Below, piece after piece: positions 26,277 through 40,200 of a DNA stretch of 64,000 nt. Every line of letters starts with the position of its first letter. Within the stretch, counting starts at the first letter, position 1. The DNA comes from Larus michahellis. Taxonomy: Eukaryota > Chordata > Aves > Charadriiformes > Laridae. The position numbers and the translations under genes are program-made. The stretch spans positions 28,313,446-28,377,445 of the forward strand of contig NC_133899.1 in the NCBI RefSeq assembly GCF_964199755.1, given 5' to 3'. The notes under the pieces were generated by a model. It was given only the letters and a program-made list of their open reading frames with translations, had not been told where the DNA came from and did no database searches.

Positions 26277-26316
26277 AAAAAAAAAACCAAACAAACAAAA
26301 AAAACAAACCAAAAAA
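26277..26316. repeat. A-rich CAAA low-complexity run
   Basis: Runs of A interrupted by single or paired C, for example ACCAAACAAACAAAA. Confidence 0.9.
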
Positions 26317-27547
26317 GCAGTTTTGTGATCCTGCTACGAAAAGATCCTCTGATGCCATGAAAGCCATCAGAACAGCAAAAAATAACCCATGGTAGCAATG
26401 AAATCTTAGGGCATCACATTGTAGCACAGGGCAGACTCCCAGGCACTTCAGGTTGACAATAATCAGGGCTACTAAGGCAGACCTCAAAGGCTCAGGACTT
26501 TTACCAGGCACCAGGGTAAAGCACCATCCTTCCAGGGTGTTCGCCCGCTTGTCTGGACGAGGAGGTACTCGTGCGGTGACGGTGCACTGCTGTACGCCGG
26601 TGTCTGGGGTCTCCACTGCTTCCTGCTTGCATCTGCCCCTGCCTGATCAATGGCCACCATGCTGCCCTTTAGCCGCGACCTACTCAGTGTTAAGGAGGTA
26701 TTTGTTGTTTCGGCAGATAGATCTCTTCAGGAATGGTATTTGAAAGGCAAAGAAATAGCTGTGTTGCACAGCTGGCGGGGTGGTAACCTCTGGCTGGCTG
26801 GCTGGGATGGCTGTGGCTGAGAGTGGGTTATAAACCTTTGATCAGGGGGAATGGTCACTGCAGGAGCTGGGGTGTGTAATGCGGCTGCTGCTGCAATATG
26901 TAATTGCTTCTGCATTAAACTTGGGAGGTGGAATAGCAAGATTTGCTTCTCACAGCTTATGCCGTGCTAGCAGCACGCTCCAAACTCTCCTCACCCCACT
27001 CCAGCCCCCAAATATAAACGTCTCTTTATATGTATTTTTTTTCCAATCTGAGTATCTAAACTTCTTTGAATATCGGGCTCAAGTTTCCTTGTTTGAAGAT
27101 TGAATCCTCTATATCCTCTGTTTACTCCATTTTCTTTCAGGCAGGCCTGATTGATGCTTGAAATATTCCCATTACATACAACTGATCAAGACTTTTCACA
27201 GCGGAGCACAGTGCGTTTGCCTGGAGTATCCACCTGACTCCAGCGGTGCTGCATTATTAGCTTGGGAAGCTATGACCTTGAAGGCTTTAAATTTAATTTA
27301 TTTCAACATTCCAGGCATAGAGATATTTGGTCTGATTAGATCCAGTAAATTACCCTCCACAGATGAATTGTCAGTGGATTTTCTTCTAATTTTTTCTGCC
27401 TATTCTCAAACTGCGTAGAATGAGCCTGGGTATGTAGCAGTGTGTGTCTGGATAGCTTAAATGACTCCTTTTCCATAGCACAGGCCTCTAAACAGTTTAC
27501 AGTGAGTTTTCCTGAATGACTGCTTATCATGTATGGTACCAGATGGT

Positions 27548-27584
27548 GCCAATGGTGACACCACTTATGGTGTCACCCAGTGGC
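27548..27584. repeat. Short perfect inverted repeat (hairpin)
   Basis: Arms GGTGACACCA (27554-27563) and TGGTGTCACC (27568-27577) are perfect complements around a CTTA loop. GCCA (27548-27551) and TGGC (27581-27584) extend the stem after a small internal loop. Confidence 0.85.
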
Positions 27585-29447
27585 TAATTTGATTAGCAAA
27601 ACTTTTCAATAATTAAATAAATCACAACTTATTTGCAATTTTGGTCAGGGAATAGCAAACAGGTAGCAGATCCATGAGGACAGCCATATCTGCATCCCAA
27701 ATAAGGCATAAGCAGCCATTCTCTTGCTTTCTGGGAAGAAGAGGATCTTTCTTACACAAATTAGGAAAGGACACGTACCAATAGTGAAAGAACAACAGAA
27801 AGTCTGAATGAAAGTCTGTAAATGGTGGCTTTCTGGAATTAAGTATCGTGATTTATATAGTCTGCTATTGCAGTGACGATGGCTTCTCTAGATTAATAAC
27901 ATTGCTTGCAGAAACATTCGGCGTTCTGGTAATAGAAACATGGGAATTTGGTCTTGGTGTGTGAACTTCAAACGCACTGACCAGCCAGGAAAAGAGCTGA
28001 ACCAAATCTTTAAGATTTTCTGGTTCCATATGAGCAAGACGTGTGCTTTTTCTGCAACATTTTTCCACCAGAGATACAGCAAGTACTTGCAAGCAATTGA
28101 GTTACAGGAGCTTGATTCTTTATCACTTTTGCCCCAGCAAGAAGCCTTGTGTAACTCTGAACAAATGTAAAATAAAGCGTATTAGCTCCTGTCACCCTGC
28201 AGGGACATTTCGTTTTGCATTTGCAGGAGGCTAAAAGTTTGCACGTGGGTAGTTACCATAGCTTACTTTGTTAGCAATAACTTCTGCAGAGCTTCCCTAA
28301 TTTGGTCACCTGCAGCTACATGAATATATCCCTAGGGAAGAGATGGTTATATCAGCATTTAGAAAAGGGCTTTTTCCAGAATGACTCATCTTAAAGACTA
28401 AAAATAAGGATAGATGCACACTTCTAGAGGCACTTTTTTCTCCTTGGGGGCCACCTTTTCTTTGAGCAGGAGCTGTAGCATGTGCAGAGGCCAAGTTTAT
28501 GCCAGTGTGCTGATGATTCCCAGCAGAGCAGTCAAGAAGCCTGTTAGGACAAGCATTCACCCTGCAAGATCCAGGGCCATGCTACCTTACCTATCACCAG
28601 CCAAACTTCCTGCAGGCTCCTCAGCTTCACCTCATATCTGGAACAGTGGTGAATGTTGCCTGTTCCCCTGCACCTCTGTCCTGGCGTGTTTCCAGCGCTG
28701 GGCTTGGGGAACCCATCAGAAGCTTATTGCATTTGCAGAACAAGCTATCGTTACAAAACGCACTATTTGCTGATATGTCTGCATCTCCATGAGAAGGTTT
28801 TCCTGCACGAACTCATTTTGTAGTTTGGATGAGGCTGGAAATGATGGTAGCTGGTGGCTCTGGGTACCCTGGCATTTTTTTTCTTGGAGTGATTTGGGTA
28901 GTGCTTCCCAACTCTGAGGGGAGGGGGGGGGTTTTTTGCTTTTATACCGAGGACCGGAAATTATGATTTAATCCTTGAACTGTGTAAGTAAAATCCTAAA
29001 TACAGAATTACTGGTAAAGGCATCCGGGCTACTTTAGTCAGGAAACAGCTTCATCAAATGTTTTTTGGATCAAAACTGCTCAAAGCGTATTTTACACTTT
29101 TCATATATATAAAAAAAGTGTTGTAATAAATGAGGATCATGGTTATTTGAACTCTAGCATAAAATTCTAACATAACATTCTCTTACACCATTAGCTCTAT
29201 TTCCTTGGGGTATGTACAGCTACAGGCAATTCAGAGCTTTGGCAGGTCAGGGTAACATTTGCTTAAAACGTGTTTAAGCCCAGGCTCCAGTGACCACCCT
29301 AACCAAATAGATGAAGCTAAAAATAAATGTGAGATGCTGTAGACACACAGGAGCCCCTGTTCCCCCAACTGTTTGCAAAAGGAAGAGACTGATTCTCCTG
29401 GTTTCAATTTGTCATTGGAGATAAGAACTCAGATCAGTTAGTTTTGC

Positions 29448-29466
29448 GGGGGGGGGGGGGTGGGGG
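29448..29466. repeat. Poly-G run
   Basis: Thirteen G, one T, then five G. Such runs are unstable in replication and often mis-called in assemblies. Confidence 0.9.
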
Positions 29467-32164
29467 TGGTGTCCTTTAGCCTCATTTTCTCAAACAGCAA
29501 ATACTGCATAGAAACCCTCCAGAAATCCCTTCTGCTTTCTGCATTCCCATTCCCCAAATACTTCAGGCCTTTACATATTTATGGCTAGATAATGAGGCCA
29601 GATCAAAACTGTCATCTGATCTCTCTGCTGATGTAGTAGACGCAGTTTTCCAATCACAGCTGAAGCCAATTTTACTTAACTGTGACCTCTGCATCTGATG
29701 AGAGCTGAAACAAAACTTCTTCAGTTCAGGTCCTAGGTTTTGGACAATGTGTGACTGCTACTCTCTACAAGTCCATTTGAAAATCCATATAACTAGCAAG
29801 TCAAGATGCTGAGTTCAGGGTAACAATAAATCATCTTAACCAAATAATTAGCCACAATTGCAGAAGGGGAATTTCACATTCACGAATGATTTGAGAAGCA
29901 AATGGAGCTGGTACAGAAAGATTACAATAGACAACAGACAGTTGTCAATTTTCCCATGTTGTGTGGACACAAAATGTTTTCAACACAGGTTTGAATGCAC
30001 TGTGCTATGGGACATGAAGACAGTCTTCCATGGGTCTGGATGAATCTGATTCTTCTGAAGCTACAGGAAGCAGAAACGGGTGATAATGGTCATGAAGGTG
30101 AGAAACCTTTGTGTTGACATGGCTGTGATTGTCAAGAGTTGACTCCTTTGGTCTTCACCCCAAGGTGAGACTGTGAGGCACATTTTTGTAGGCAAATAGA
30201 GCACTGGGAGACTTTATGCTGGCTGGTGCAGGCAGACCCAGGCCACCAGCAGCACCAAAGGTGTAACTGGGACACCTAAATAGACTGAATTTCCCCTAAG
30301 GAAGTCTCACATGCAACCAGCCACACTGCAACAGTTAATGTTGGCATGGGTCTCCACGGACATGGTGATCTCTGCAATGTGTCGTGTTGCGGGAATAGGA
30401 TGTACACGTTGTTCCTTCCCTTCTTAATTGCACTTGGCCTTCTAATAACCAGGCTGTCAGAGGCAAAGGGATATGGGTCCTGTGGGCTGAGCAGGGAGAT
30501 TGGTCATCCCCACTGCAGCGCTATTCCCCAAATTGAGGCAATTTCCTCCTTTTCATATTTGGCAGTGGGGTTGGCGGGGGGGACGGGGAGAAGGAGTTCC
30601 TTAGGGGATATTTTAAATGATTTTTCCTGCTGGAAGAAGGGGAGCAAAGGCTTTCAGAATGAGACCTGACCTTTTGCATGCCGTGGCACCGGCTCCCAGC
30701 AAGGACCATCAAATTCCTCCCTAATGAGGAAGAACTTTGTTTTGCTCTGCAGCCGAGTTCACAAAGAATAGCCCCGTTTTCCTGCCGATCAGCTTGAAAA
30801 CTTCCTCTCTCAGGCCTTGCATGGGCTCCTCTGGCCAATGGCTCATCCTGTCACCCCATGTGCGCATCCCAGACTCTTCCCCAGGTGACCCCAAGGTCCT
30901 CTGCAGCAGGAGAAGGTCCAGGACCTCTGACTAAACCCCAAAACCCCTGGGTAAATCTTATCTGCCTCTAGTATTTCTTAAAGGAGCCTCACAGCCCTAG
31001 CTAGTCCCAATGGAGGAAGAGTTTGGGATGCACAGACAGCCCTTTTCCTTCAGGAAAGGCAGCAGTGTCTCCTTCACGGCTTGTTGCCTGCCCTGTGCCC
31101 GAATCCCCCCTTTATACAGTCAATTCCCTTTGCTGTCCACTGTATCCAACCTCCTCTCATCCCTCCATCCCTCTTTCCGTGCCCTAGAGCTAGTAGATGT
31201 TGAGTAAGCTGAAGCAAAATTGCACGTTGCAGAGGAAGAGATAAACACGGTTTCCCTTCCTTGCTCCACGCTGAAACGCAGCTTTGTTGATTGTCACCCT
31301 CTGCTCTCCTATGATCATCTCTGATGAACTTCACAGGCTAACCCCAATGTCAGCTCAGCTCTGTGCAAATTTGTAATACAGGTATGTAAAGAAAACCCCA
31401 AAACATGTCCCTTTTTGTAAAAGAAATAGAAAAAAAAGACTAGTAGGAATGTGTCAGCTGCAACAACTGCAACAAGGGGAAGGGCAGACAGTTGGAGCTG
31501 GGTGTGAACGATGAAAAGAGTTTCCACCAGGGATACCCTGGGATGCAGGGGAGGTGAAAAGGGAGAGGAAAGTCGGAGACCCTTGACAAAAGGGAGATGG
31601 TGGGTTCAGTCTCCCATTCAGTCTCTTGGTGGTGGGGCTCAGCAAGGATGGGTGGGAGTTTGAGATTTGCACTTAAAACTTTGCTTCCTTGGCCTCAAGT
31701 CCCATTTCTGCTTTTGGCTAAATCCCTGACCCTGGTGCCATCTCATCTGCAAGAGAGGACTCACTGCATGGATTGTACACAAATAACTGCATTCACAGCT
31801 CTGAAGGGCTTGAGCACAGCTGAGATCCACCACACACCCTTTCCTTTGCCCTGCTCATGAATAACAAGGGTGATCCCTGTTTGCTATGTCACAGCACCTC
31901 TGAGGGGGCTGACACGTTTCACCAAGCAGGTACAAATAATTGCTTTACGCTGCACAGAGGCTGCCGAAGGCTAGAGACTGGCTGTTAAAATGTTTGTGGT
32001 GACACTGCGCCAGGGTCTGTGACGGGAGTTCACCTTCGTGTAATTAATTCTGAGGCTCTGTCACTGAATCTGGTTCTCCTCAGATAAAGCTGGTGTTAAA
32101 TAGGCTCAAAAACTTGCCGTGTCAGTCTGCTTTGTACTTGAGAGGAGACATGTACCTCAGGGTA

Positions 32165-32183
32165 GGGGGAGGGGAGGGGAGGG
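32165..32183 (+). repeat. Potential G-quadruplex
   Basis: Four G-runs (5, 4, 4 and 3 G) separated by single A bases, the one-base-loop pattern of stable quadruplexes. Confidence 0.75.
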
Positions 32184-35100
32184 AAGGCAAATACGCTGAT
32201 GACTGAGAGACATTAAGATATGCTGTTAATGGGGCCAGCCAAGAGCCAGAGAGAGAATAAATAAAGATAATTTGGTAGTGACAGTCTGTCTGGCATTGTA
32301 CTGCAGTCTGCTAAGTTTTCTTTTTTTAAAGGATGCAGTGAAAGCAATATGGTGAAAGGGCTCTGAAATTATTGATTAGCTTTGATCCATAAATTGCTGC
32401 TGAGCTCCTTAAAAATGCATGAGATAAGGACAGCCACGCAGGATAGACTGGGGCCAGATCTGGACTGAAGCACAGGTCTCGGTGCTGCTAGCACCACAAA
32501 ATGTGACCCTAAAGCCAATTTAAGTGGGAATGAAGGGACGTTTACTAGCCTGTGGTGAGTCTTGGCTGGGTATAAAGCTAATGATAGGTCCTCCTACAGT
32601 TTAGGGAGACTGTTGGGCCGCAGTGATAGGGAAGCCTGTTTGGTTTCTCAAGATGTGTGTGAAGTGAGCCCTGTGGAGATGGCTTGCCGAGCTGGGAGAT
32701 GGAGAGGAAGCAGAGACAACCCAGACCGGTGGGTAATAGAGCATGATGCAACATGTCCCATCACAAACCATCACGAGTGCTGGGCTCCTCCAGTCTCCTA
32801 ATGAACCCTCTCTATCATACATTTGCTCTTAGGTTTAGGTGAGTTGCCACACCCATAGGTGTTTTTTTACTCTTTGGGCTATGGGAAATAATGAGAGTTG
32901 AAACCTTAATCCTTGTGATGCTCCGTCTAGGAAAGATTTCTTTGCAAGCTTAATTTGGGCAATGCTATCAGAAATGCTTATTCCCACAGACAAATTTGGG
33001 CATCTGAGCCCTGTTTGAAGGAAATTTGACCAGATCGCTTCCTGAGCAGTGAAACAGCTACATTTCATGGGGCCCTAGCCCCTGTGCAATGTTAAAATAC
33101 TCTCCTCTGTGCAATGCTTGCTGGCCTGACTTCTCAAAACATTGTTATGTCTCAGCATTGCAAGGATTATTGCACATCTTAGATCCCTCAGACACAGATT
33201 TCCTATAGCTGTTATGTCATTGGCACCATGAGCAGGGCTGGTAGCAAAGAGTGGACTCATGCAAAGATCTTTTTGTGTAGGGTCAGGCTTCCACAGAGCC
33301 TGGAACTGGAAAATGCATTGCAAGTTCCCAGCAAGTCTTTGCTGCCTTTGCATGATGATACTCCGCACAAGCACATTCTCAGACTTTGGTAATTTAAGGC
33401 TGACATTTCGTTGCATTGGGGATCAGCTGTGGTCAGATTTGGCAAAGCCATTGAAGTCTTGCCTGCTGTCAGATGTGTACTCCAAGGCTGGAGCTTCTTC
33501 AAAGAAGCTGTGTAAGGAACAGAGTATCTGCTTCTCATGGTTTGATTGTAGAAGGGAAGCAACTTATTTTAGGCATCTGGTCTTGCAATGATCTCCAGAG
33601 TGCTCCAAGGCTGACCAGGGAAGTCATGGGCTTTTCCTTGGATGATCACTTCTTCCTTGTGAGTCTTTATGTAGAGCACACTTGCTAAGCTCTTTGTCAC
33701 AGTGCCAGGTCATTTTGTAGATGGTACTGGAGCTCTCTTGACTCATTGTCCCATTGAAGTCTGTACCCACCTGGCTCCAAGTCGGTGACATGTTGCCCAT
33801 CCAAGCTTCCACTGTTTCTTCTGGATCAGGCCATGTGTGCTGCTCTTCAAGGGCTGGATCCAAACCCTAGAAGTGTCCATGGAGAAATTCCTGTTTGTTT
33901 CAGCTTTGGACCTGGTGCCAATTCTCAGCGCTGTGCTGAGTATGAGCCAGGATCCTGCTGGAGGCAATATCTGATGCAGCACCATGTCACCACTTTGGAT
34001 TTCCTGGCTTCAGCTTTTAAAACCCAGAATAAGTATTTCACTCATTTCCCTATGGTTATCCAAGAACACAAGATGGGAAGACACTTCGTTAAATCATCAA
34101 GGCAAATCCCCTGCTCCCACTGGCAACCATACCACTCAAATCCTTGCATAAACTTCAATTTTGGCAGTAGTTAAACTGTTTGGCCCTTTAAACCATGGCT
34201 AATCTCTCATGCATGTTGCATCCTTTTTCTGCCCAATATGCAAGTGTGTTGTAGAGTCTTTTGTAGCAGAGCTTGGCTGCTGTCATTATCAGCTCACACC
34301 TTCTACTCCCACCCATCTGTGCCTGGCGCTATTTTCATGCATAATACATCAATCATCTGCAGCCTGGTGGGGGGAAAATCATCACTTCAATTCACTTGTC
34401 TGAATTCAAGCCACATCTGAGCTTTATCCTTTGCCGAATCCCATATCTATAGCCTGATAAAGGGGGAGGGAGAAACCAGACAGAAAATCTCAGGCTCCTC
34501 CTGTCTGCAAGGACTCCAAAGCAAATATTGCTTGCATTTGTAAGCTTTTGAGAGTCTTACGGGCCACAGTCAAAGCTGGTGGAAATCCGAGCAAGTCTGA
34601 TGCACTCTTGCAGCAACACCAGCTGACACTAGGCAAAGGATAACGGCTGTGTGTGTTTGTGTATCTTGGCTTTCTGCAACGCAAAGCATCAGGCTCTCCT
34701 CTTTTGCAGATTGTCTGCAACCCCATGAATGTTTACTGATTTTCAAGCATCCTACTCTTGATTTACACCAGCATTGCAGGGAAGAGCACCGGTGTTTCAT
34801 TCTGGAAGACAGACCTTCAAAGAGTAATGTACACTTAAAAAACTCGATTTTGAAGTCTCTCAGGAAGGCTTTGAAAACAAAGGCTCAAATTCCAGAGTAA
34901 GTAGAAAGTCCTTGGTTCCTAGTAGTGAAAGCTTCTTACCAGAATTATTCCCAGAGGCAGTATAGACTTTGCATTTTGCCTCATCTAAATGCATTAGGAG
35001 GAGTATTAAATTTCACATGTGCTGCATGTTGATGTAATTCTCCTGACATGTCTGCACCATTATGAAATAAGGGATTTCCTTTCCCTTTCTTTCCACATTT

Positions 35101-36190
35101 GCCCTGCTCTCTAGAGAACTCAAGGATATGATCCGTCGGCATACGAGGAATACGCCTTTTACACAGAGGACTTAAAAAAAGCTTCGTCATTGTGCTAACA
35201 GAGGTCTCGGAACAACATCCTGCATTAGCAGCGCTTGACTTAACTGACAATCTATGGCCGGAAGAGATCCATTAATCTTCTGTGTCACGATCCCTCCCGG
35301 CCCTGCTCAAACTTTGCTACGTGCAGCCCTTCATTTTAGGATGAAAACTTTGGTGCAGGAGGATCTTGAGGATCTATTCATGTAAAAACAATACCTCTGT
35401 GCCTTACAAGAGCTGGAGAATCTGACATCTCCTTCATATTTTTTTTTTTAATCTGGTGTTAAGGGAGAGCATGTGTTTAAATTAAGAGCCCCTGTATCTC
35501 CCGCAGTTATCTGCAGGTGCAAGGTTAGGCTGGAGGATGCTTTCTGCCACCCCGAGCGCCCCTCTGCAGCCTGTGGAAAGGTGATCAGCAGTCTCCCTTG
35601 GGTCTCATACCTCTGCTGCCTCAATGCTTGGCATCAGGGGCCGTGCTGCTGTAGTTGTGACTTTGTGTCACAGCTCCACACTGTGACAGGGACAAAGTAA
35701 TGCCTGCTTTGAGCAGAATTTGGGGCCTTTTCCTATCCCAATAAATTTTGAATGCATTTAAATCTTGTGGGCTGTAAGGAGATGGTAGAGGTAAGAGGAA
35801 GAAGAGGCAGAGATGGGATTTTTTAAAGCCTTTTGCTAAGAGGCAAATTTACATTGCTAAAAGACTGGCATAAAATGAATTTAACAGGCCAAGCAGAACA
35901 GAGGAGACAACCAATTTTTTGATCAGTTAACGCAGACCTTAATACATAGACTTGAAGGCATGCTGCCTTACACCACTGGGGTTCTGACCCGTGCTTATAT
36001 TCTCAGATCCTGCATCTTGGGCTGATTGCTGTGTTTCTCAGCTCATCAGCTGCACTGGCAAACAGGAATGTGTACTGGAAGAGATCAATATGCATATGGT
36101 TAGGAAAGGGGCTAGAGGACATACTTTGCTTTTGCCTTCATGTAAAACTGTTGGCAAAGAGCCTTTTATTCTTAACACCAAAAGTTATAT

Positions 36191-36224
36191 TTATCTATCT
36201 GTCTGTCTGTCTATCTATCTATTT
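36191..36224. repeat. TATC/TGTC microsatellite
   Basis: Mixed TATC and TGTC tetranucleotide units. A second short TGTC run lies at 36375-36394. Confidence 0.9.
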
Positions 36225-36893
36225 CTGACAGGTATATATATAGGTGATGAGCATCTACACGCACATGTGGTCTACATCAGTATAAGTAAAACACTTGCGT
36301 GCACGGCTACAAACTATATCTTTTGGGTTTGTCTGTGAACTGAGCGCTTTTTCCAGGTGAGTTGGAAACCCTCGTGTCTGTCTGTCTGTCTATCCACCCC
36401 AGGCAGGAGAGCAGGGACTGCAGGAGAGTGTTTCTGAAGGCCTAGCCTGCAAGTGGGGTTTTTCTGCACCATTTGCGCTGTGCCTCTCTCTTGCTTGGGT
36501 TGATGCTGACATCTGGAGGCTGTGCTGCGACAGTGTGCGTGCAGTTATTTTTACATGGCTTTTTGCTGATGTCCTGGTTTGAGGTAAAACAGAACCAACT
36601 TTCTGTTCAGTAATTTTACTTCTTAGCTAGGCCTCTTCTAACTCTCTGAAATTAACAGCATGTTCGTTCTCATCGTAACTATGTTTATAGTTGATGCCAA
36701 GGGATGGTAAGCAGAGAGGCTCTTGCTTATACTTATTGCTATAACAACCAAGGTCAGATAACTTCATTATTTGCCCCACTGGAGGGTCGGAAATGGAAAA
36801 GTTTAGGGGGTCACACCTGCAGGGAGGACTGGACAGGACAGCTGACCCCAAACTGACCAACAGGGTATTCACTCCCATCTGCCCCATGCTCAG

Positions 36894-36900
36894 TATAAAA
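36894..36900 (+). promoter_or_regulatory. TATA box of the solo LTR
   Basis: TATAAAA, 325 bases into the LTR and 235 bases before its polyadenylation signal, the position expected for the LTR promoter. Whether it is active is unknown. Confidence 0.6.
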
Positions 36901-37134
36901 GTTGAGGGATCAAAGGGTCAGCCCTCTTTCTTCAAGACTCTGTCTGTTCATCTGCCTTTGATCCCGATCTGTGCATTCCTGATTCCAGATCTGGAATCTA
37001 GTTCCCATCCGTCACTGAGTCCAGTCTGGGACTTCCCCAGAGCCTGCCGGTGACATCATCCTAGGAGTCTGATACAGTTTTGTATGTATTGTATCTATTT
37101 CATTATTTCATTTTTATTTTATTATTAATATTTC

Positions 37135-37140
37135 ATTAAA
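37135..37140 (+). terminator. Polyadenylation signal of the solo LTR
   Basis: ATTAAA after a T-rich tract and before a CTCCTCCTCCTC tract within the LTR. Confidence 0.5.
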
Positions 37141-37259
37141 GTAGTTTAGTCCTTCTAAACTCGTAAATCTCTTTATCTCTCCTCCTCCTCTCCTTCAAGT
37201 GAGCAGTGGGGGAAAGCATCTGTCATCCGTCACTGGCCAGTCTCGCCAAAACCACGACA

Positions 37260-40200
37260 GTTCATCTTTGTGGTTGCATTTTGTAAGAAGTACCTTTTGG
37301 CTATCATGCTCTGCCAGTGTGATTTGACCCTCGGTCATGCCTAATTGTCTGGATATATTTGCTGAAATCCTGTTGCTGATTTGGGTAGCATTTAGCATGT
37401 TTGCTTTGGTTCCCTCTGTTACTGACATCTGGTCATGATATGGTCAGTAGACAGGAGCCCAAACTCAAATAAGGCAGGTCTGGACACAAGACAAGCTGTG
37501 ATCTGACCAAGTTTAAAAGTTAGGGAAAACTGAATTAGGCTTTCAGATTATGGAAAATGGATTTGCTGTCTCAGCTGATGGACATCTGGAGCATTGATGA
37601 TGTTCATAATGGGGGTTGACCTACAATGCAGGCTGTCTTACACTGCTAACCCCAAAAATGAGCCGATATCCATAATCCCATAGGGAAGAATGCTCTGCCT
37701 GTCCTCCTTCTCTGTGCCACCTCTCCTTGCCATGCTGTCACCACATAAGACAGGTGGTACTGGTGGTGGAGTGACAACATTTCTGTAACTCACTTCTCTG
37801 CTTTTTGGCATCTATGAGGTAAGTAAGGGCTTTGGGGTTTTTAGCCCATGAGCCATATTAAGTGAGAAAACTGTGCCAAAGCAAGGCCCTTTATATGGAA
37901 ATTTCCAGTCATTCTTTTAACTTCCCAGAATTGTAGCTGTAAGGCACCCTGGCCACTACACCAAAGCCCTACCCACTCTGGTATGATTTATTACTGTTTA
38001 TTACTACAAATGCCAGGATGCAAATTGTCATGCTCCAGAAATTGTGCTTCTCCCTTAACACTTGCATCCTAAGAGGATGTTTTCCACTTTAACGAGTTGG
38101 TTTACCAAGACAGGTTGAGCCCCAGCAGAGGGCTGTGGCATGATGTCTGGGAAGTGTCGTTACCAAACCCTAGCACTACAAATGAGCTGCGTTTGAGCAA
38201 AGAGCCTGGGCAGCTTGTATTCAGGCTTTTGCTCAGACACCTACTGCAAGCAAGGAATAGACTTTTACAACTACTGCTGGGAATTCCTCTTTTTGGTTTC
38301 CTCCTGGCAATTTTTGGCTATTTGGCATCACCAAATTGTGCTACCACTGCTGCTGTTACACTCAACTTTTAAGCACTTTGTAGACCTTGCTGCTATGACA
38401 TGTTTCTCTAGGAGCTGCCGAAGCATTTCTGGGACTGTAGTGAGCTCTGCTGCATGCATTCTTCATCCCACCAGCAACTTGAGGTCTGTAAGGAAGAAAG
38501 AAATAAGGAAGGAAAGGAAAAAAGGAAAAGAAATCTAATAAAAAACGTTTATGTATTGGAATTTTATACTGGCAACTGGGAAACTGGACAAAGTTCTGCA
38601 GAGATGAGCATTTAATCTCCGTGATTGATTTATTTTGGGCTTTTCACTTTTGGGCAATATACATGCCCTAACCCCATCATTTTTGTTGCAACAGACTTGC
38701 ACAATAGATGCTGAATAGCTCCTGCATGTTTGGTGAAGAGGCAGACTGCTTGAATAGGGAAAATTGTTGTCTAGCAATTGGAAGGTGCCTATCCTGGGCT
38801 TCTTGCATCTTTCTTGTTCTGAGCCAGTATGTAGTATATTTTTAGATGAATGCCTGGATTTTTTTTAGTTGATAATAGACAGATCTCTGCTTACATTTCA
38901 TCCTTGTTTTCTAATAAATTTCCAAAAGCGTTTTAAATTTAAGACCTTAACCTCATTTTTAAAGCACTCAATGAGTCATTTAAATGAACAGAACTCTGAA
39001 TTCTGGGGCATTTTCAGCAAAAATTCTGATTTATGTTCTTTTCTGGTCTTGATACATGATTTTCTTTCTGCCTTGCTATGGTGTACAATCATCTTTTACT
39101 TTGAGAAGCTGCATTCACCTTAAACCACGTTTGTTCTTTGAGAATATCAGCATCTTTCTGGCTAATCCCTCTCAAGGAAGCCATTAACTTAAACTGTAAG
39201 TTGTACCTCCATTTTTCAATGGCGCATGCTTGTTATTGTTATCATTCTGCTTATCAGTATGTCTCTCTTTCTGGGGTTGTATTATTTCATGCTTCAGCAT
39301 CTCACCACAAAAGTACAGCTATGGTTTCCAACCACATATGTGAGAATAACTGAAAGAGAAATTTGGAAAGTCTTTATTCAGGAGACACGTCTCCTAAATC
39401 ATGTTGAACTGGTAATTAAATGGATTCAATAACTGACCTAACTTTAACTGAGCAAAATGAACCTTTCCAAACCTCTGGTAGAGAATTACTCTAATCAAGA
39501 CCAGAATCCCTCGTGATAGAAAATGCTGAATTTTCTAAGCAGGTTTGGAGCTGTTTGAGTTCATAGCCTGAGGTGGAAATGAGGCTGGCTATGGGGATAC
39601 AAAAGCACAGACAAGGTTCTCTGGAGAGCAGCATTTTTGCCCACCCCCCCTCCAACCTTTTAGCCCCAGAAAAGCTAAATGTGAACTTTGCTAGCATGGA
39701 ACCAGCAATGTTGCCCCAGGCCGGTCCTCAGCCACACATGCCAGGGATCCTCTTTCCATACAGTGTGAGAGCCGCTATAAAACCTTGCAGGAAATTTTCA
39801 AGACTACTTTGAATCCTGCTGGAATGGTACAAGGGGACTTGGCTGACACCAAAATCTGATTTTTTTGTTTCTTCGGGTGAGATGGTGAGGGGTGGAGAAC
39901 CTTTGGAGGCCTTTGGAGAGTGATTAGTTATGTTTGTTCAACCAGTTCTGAGCTGGATCCAGTGTCTGTTATCATAAGTCAGGCGAGAAAGCACATGTCC
40001 AAGTGTGATGCAGTGGAAAATAGCGTGTGTGGCCCATGTTTAGTGGTTTCTGTAAAAAAATTATCCCACTGGCTAAATGATGTTACATTAGCCAAACTCT
40101 TCCACTGCTTTGAGTAGTCTCTCTGCTTCCAGAAAAAAAATAATCTCTCCAAATGAACCAGCTATTAATTGAAGGAGACCTCAAAAGACCCCTAAACAAT

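Larger units (their letters stand above)
25254..36569. other. Noncoding stretch with simple repeats
   Basis: No exon recognised. Apart from the separately listed microsatellites, G-runs and hairpin, the sequence is unassigned. The antisense open frames between 33075 and 33985 show no recognisable motif. Confidence 0.4.
36570..37259 (+). mobile_element. Solo LTR of an avian endogenous retrovirus
   Basis: The element begins TGTCCTGGTTTG and ends AAAACCACGACA; the ends are near-perfect inverted complements with TG...CA termini. A good TATA box (TATAAAA, 36894-36900) and ATTAAA (37135-37140) followed by a T/C-rich stretch place it on the plus strand with a U3-R-U5 layout. No internal retroviral genes adjoin it. 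The flanks (gctga before, gttca after) match at 3 of 5, so a target duplication is only weakly supported. The family cannot be named with certainty. Confidence 0.8.

Noticed and set aside
33075..33985. Series of antisense open frames that might be an old transposon or retroviral gene
   Set aside because: The frames do not join co-linearly and no protease, polymerase or transposase motif could be found.
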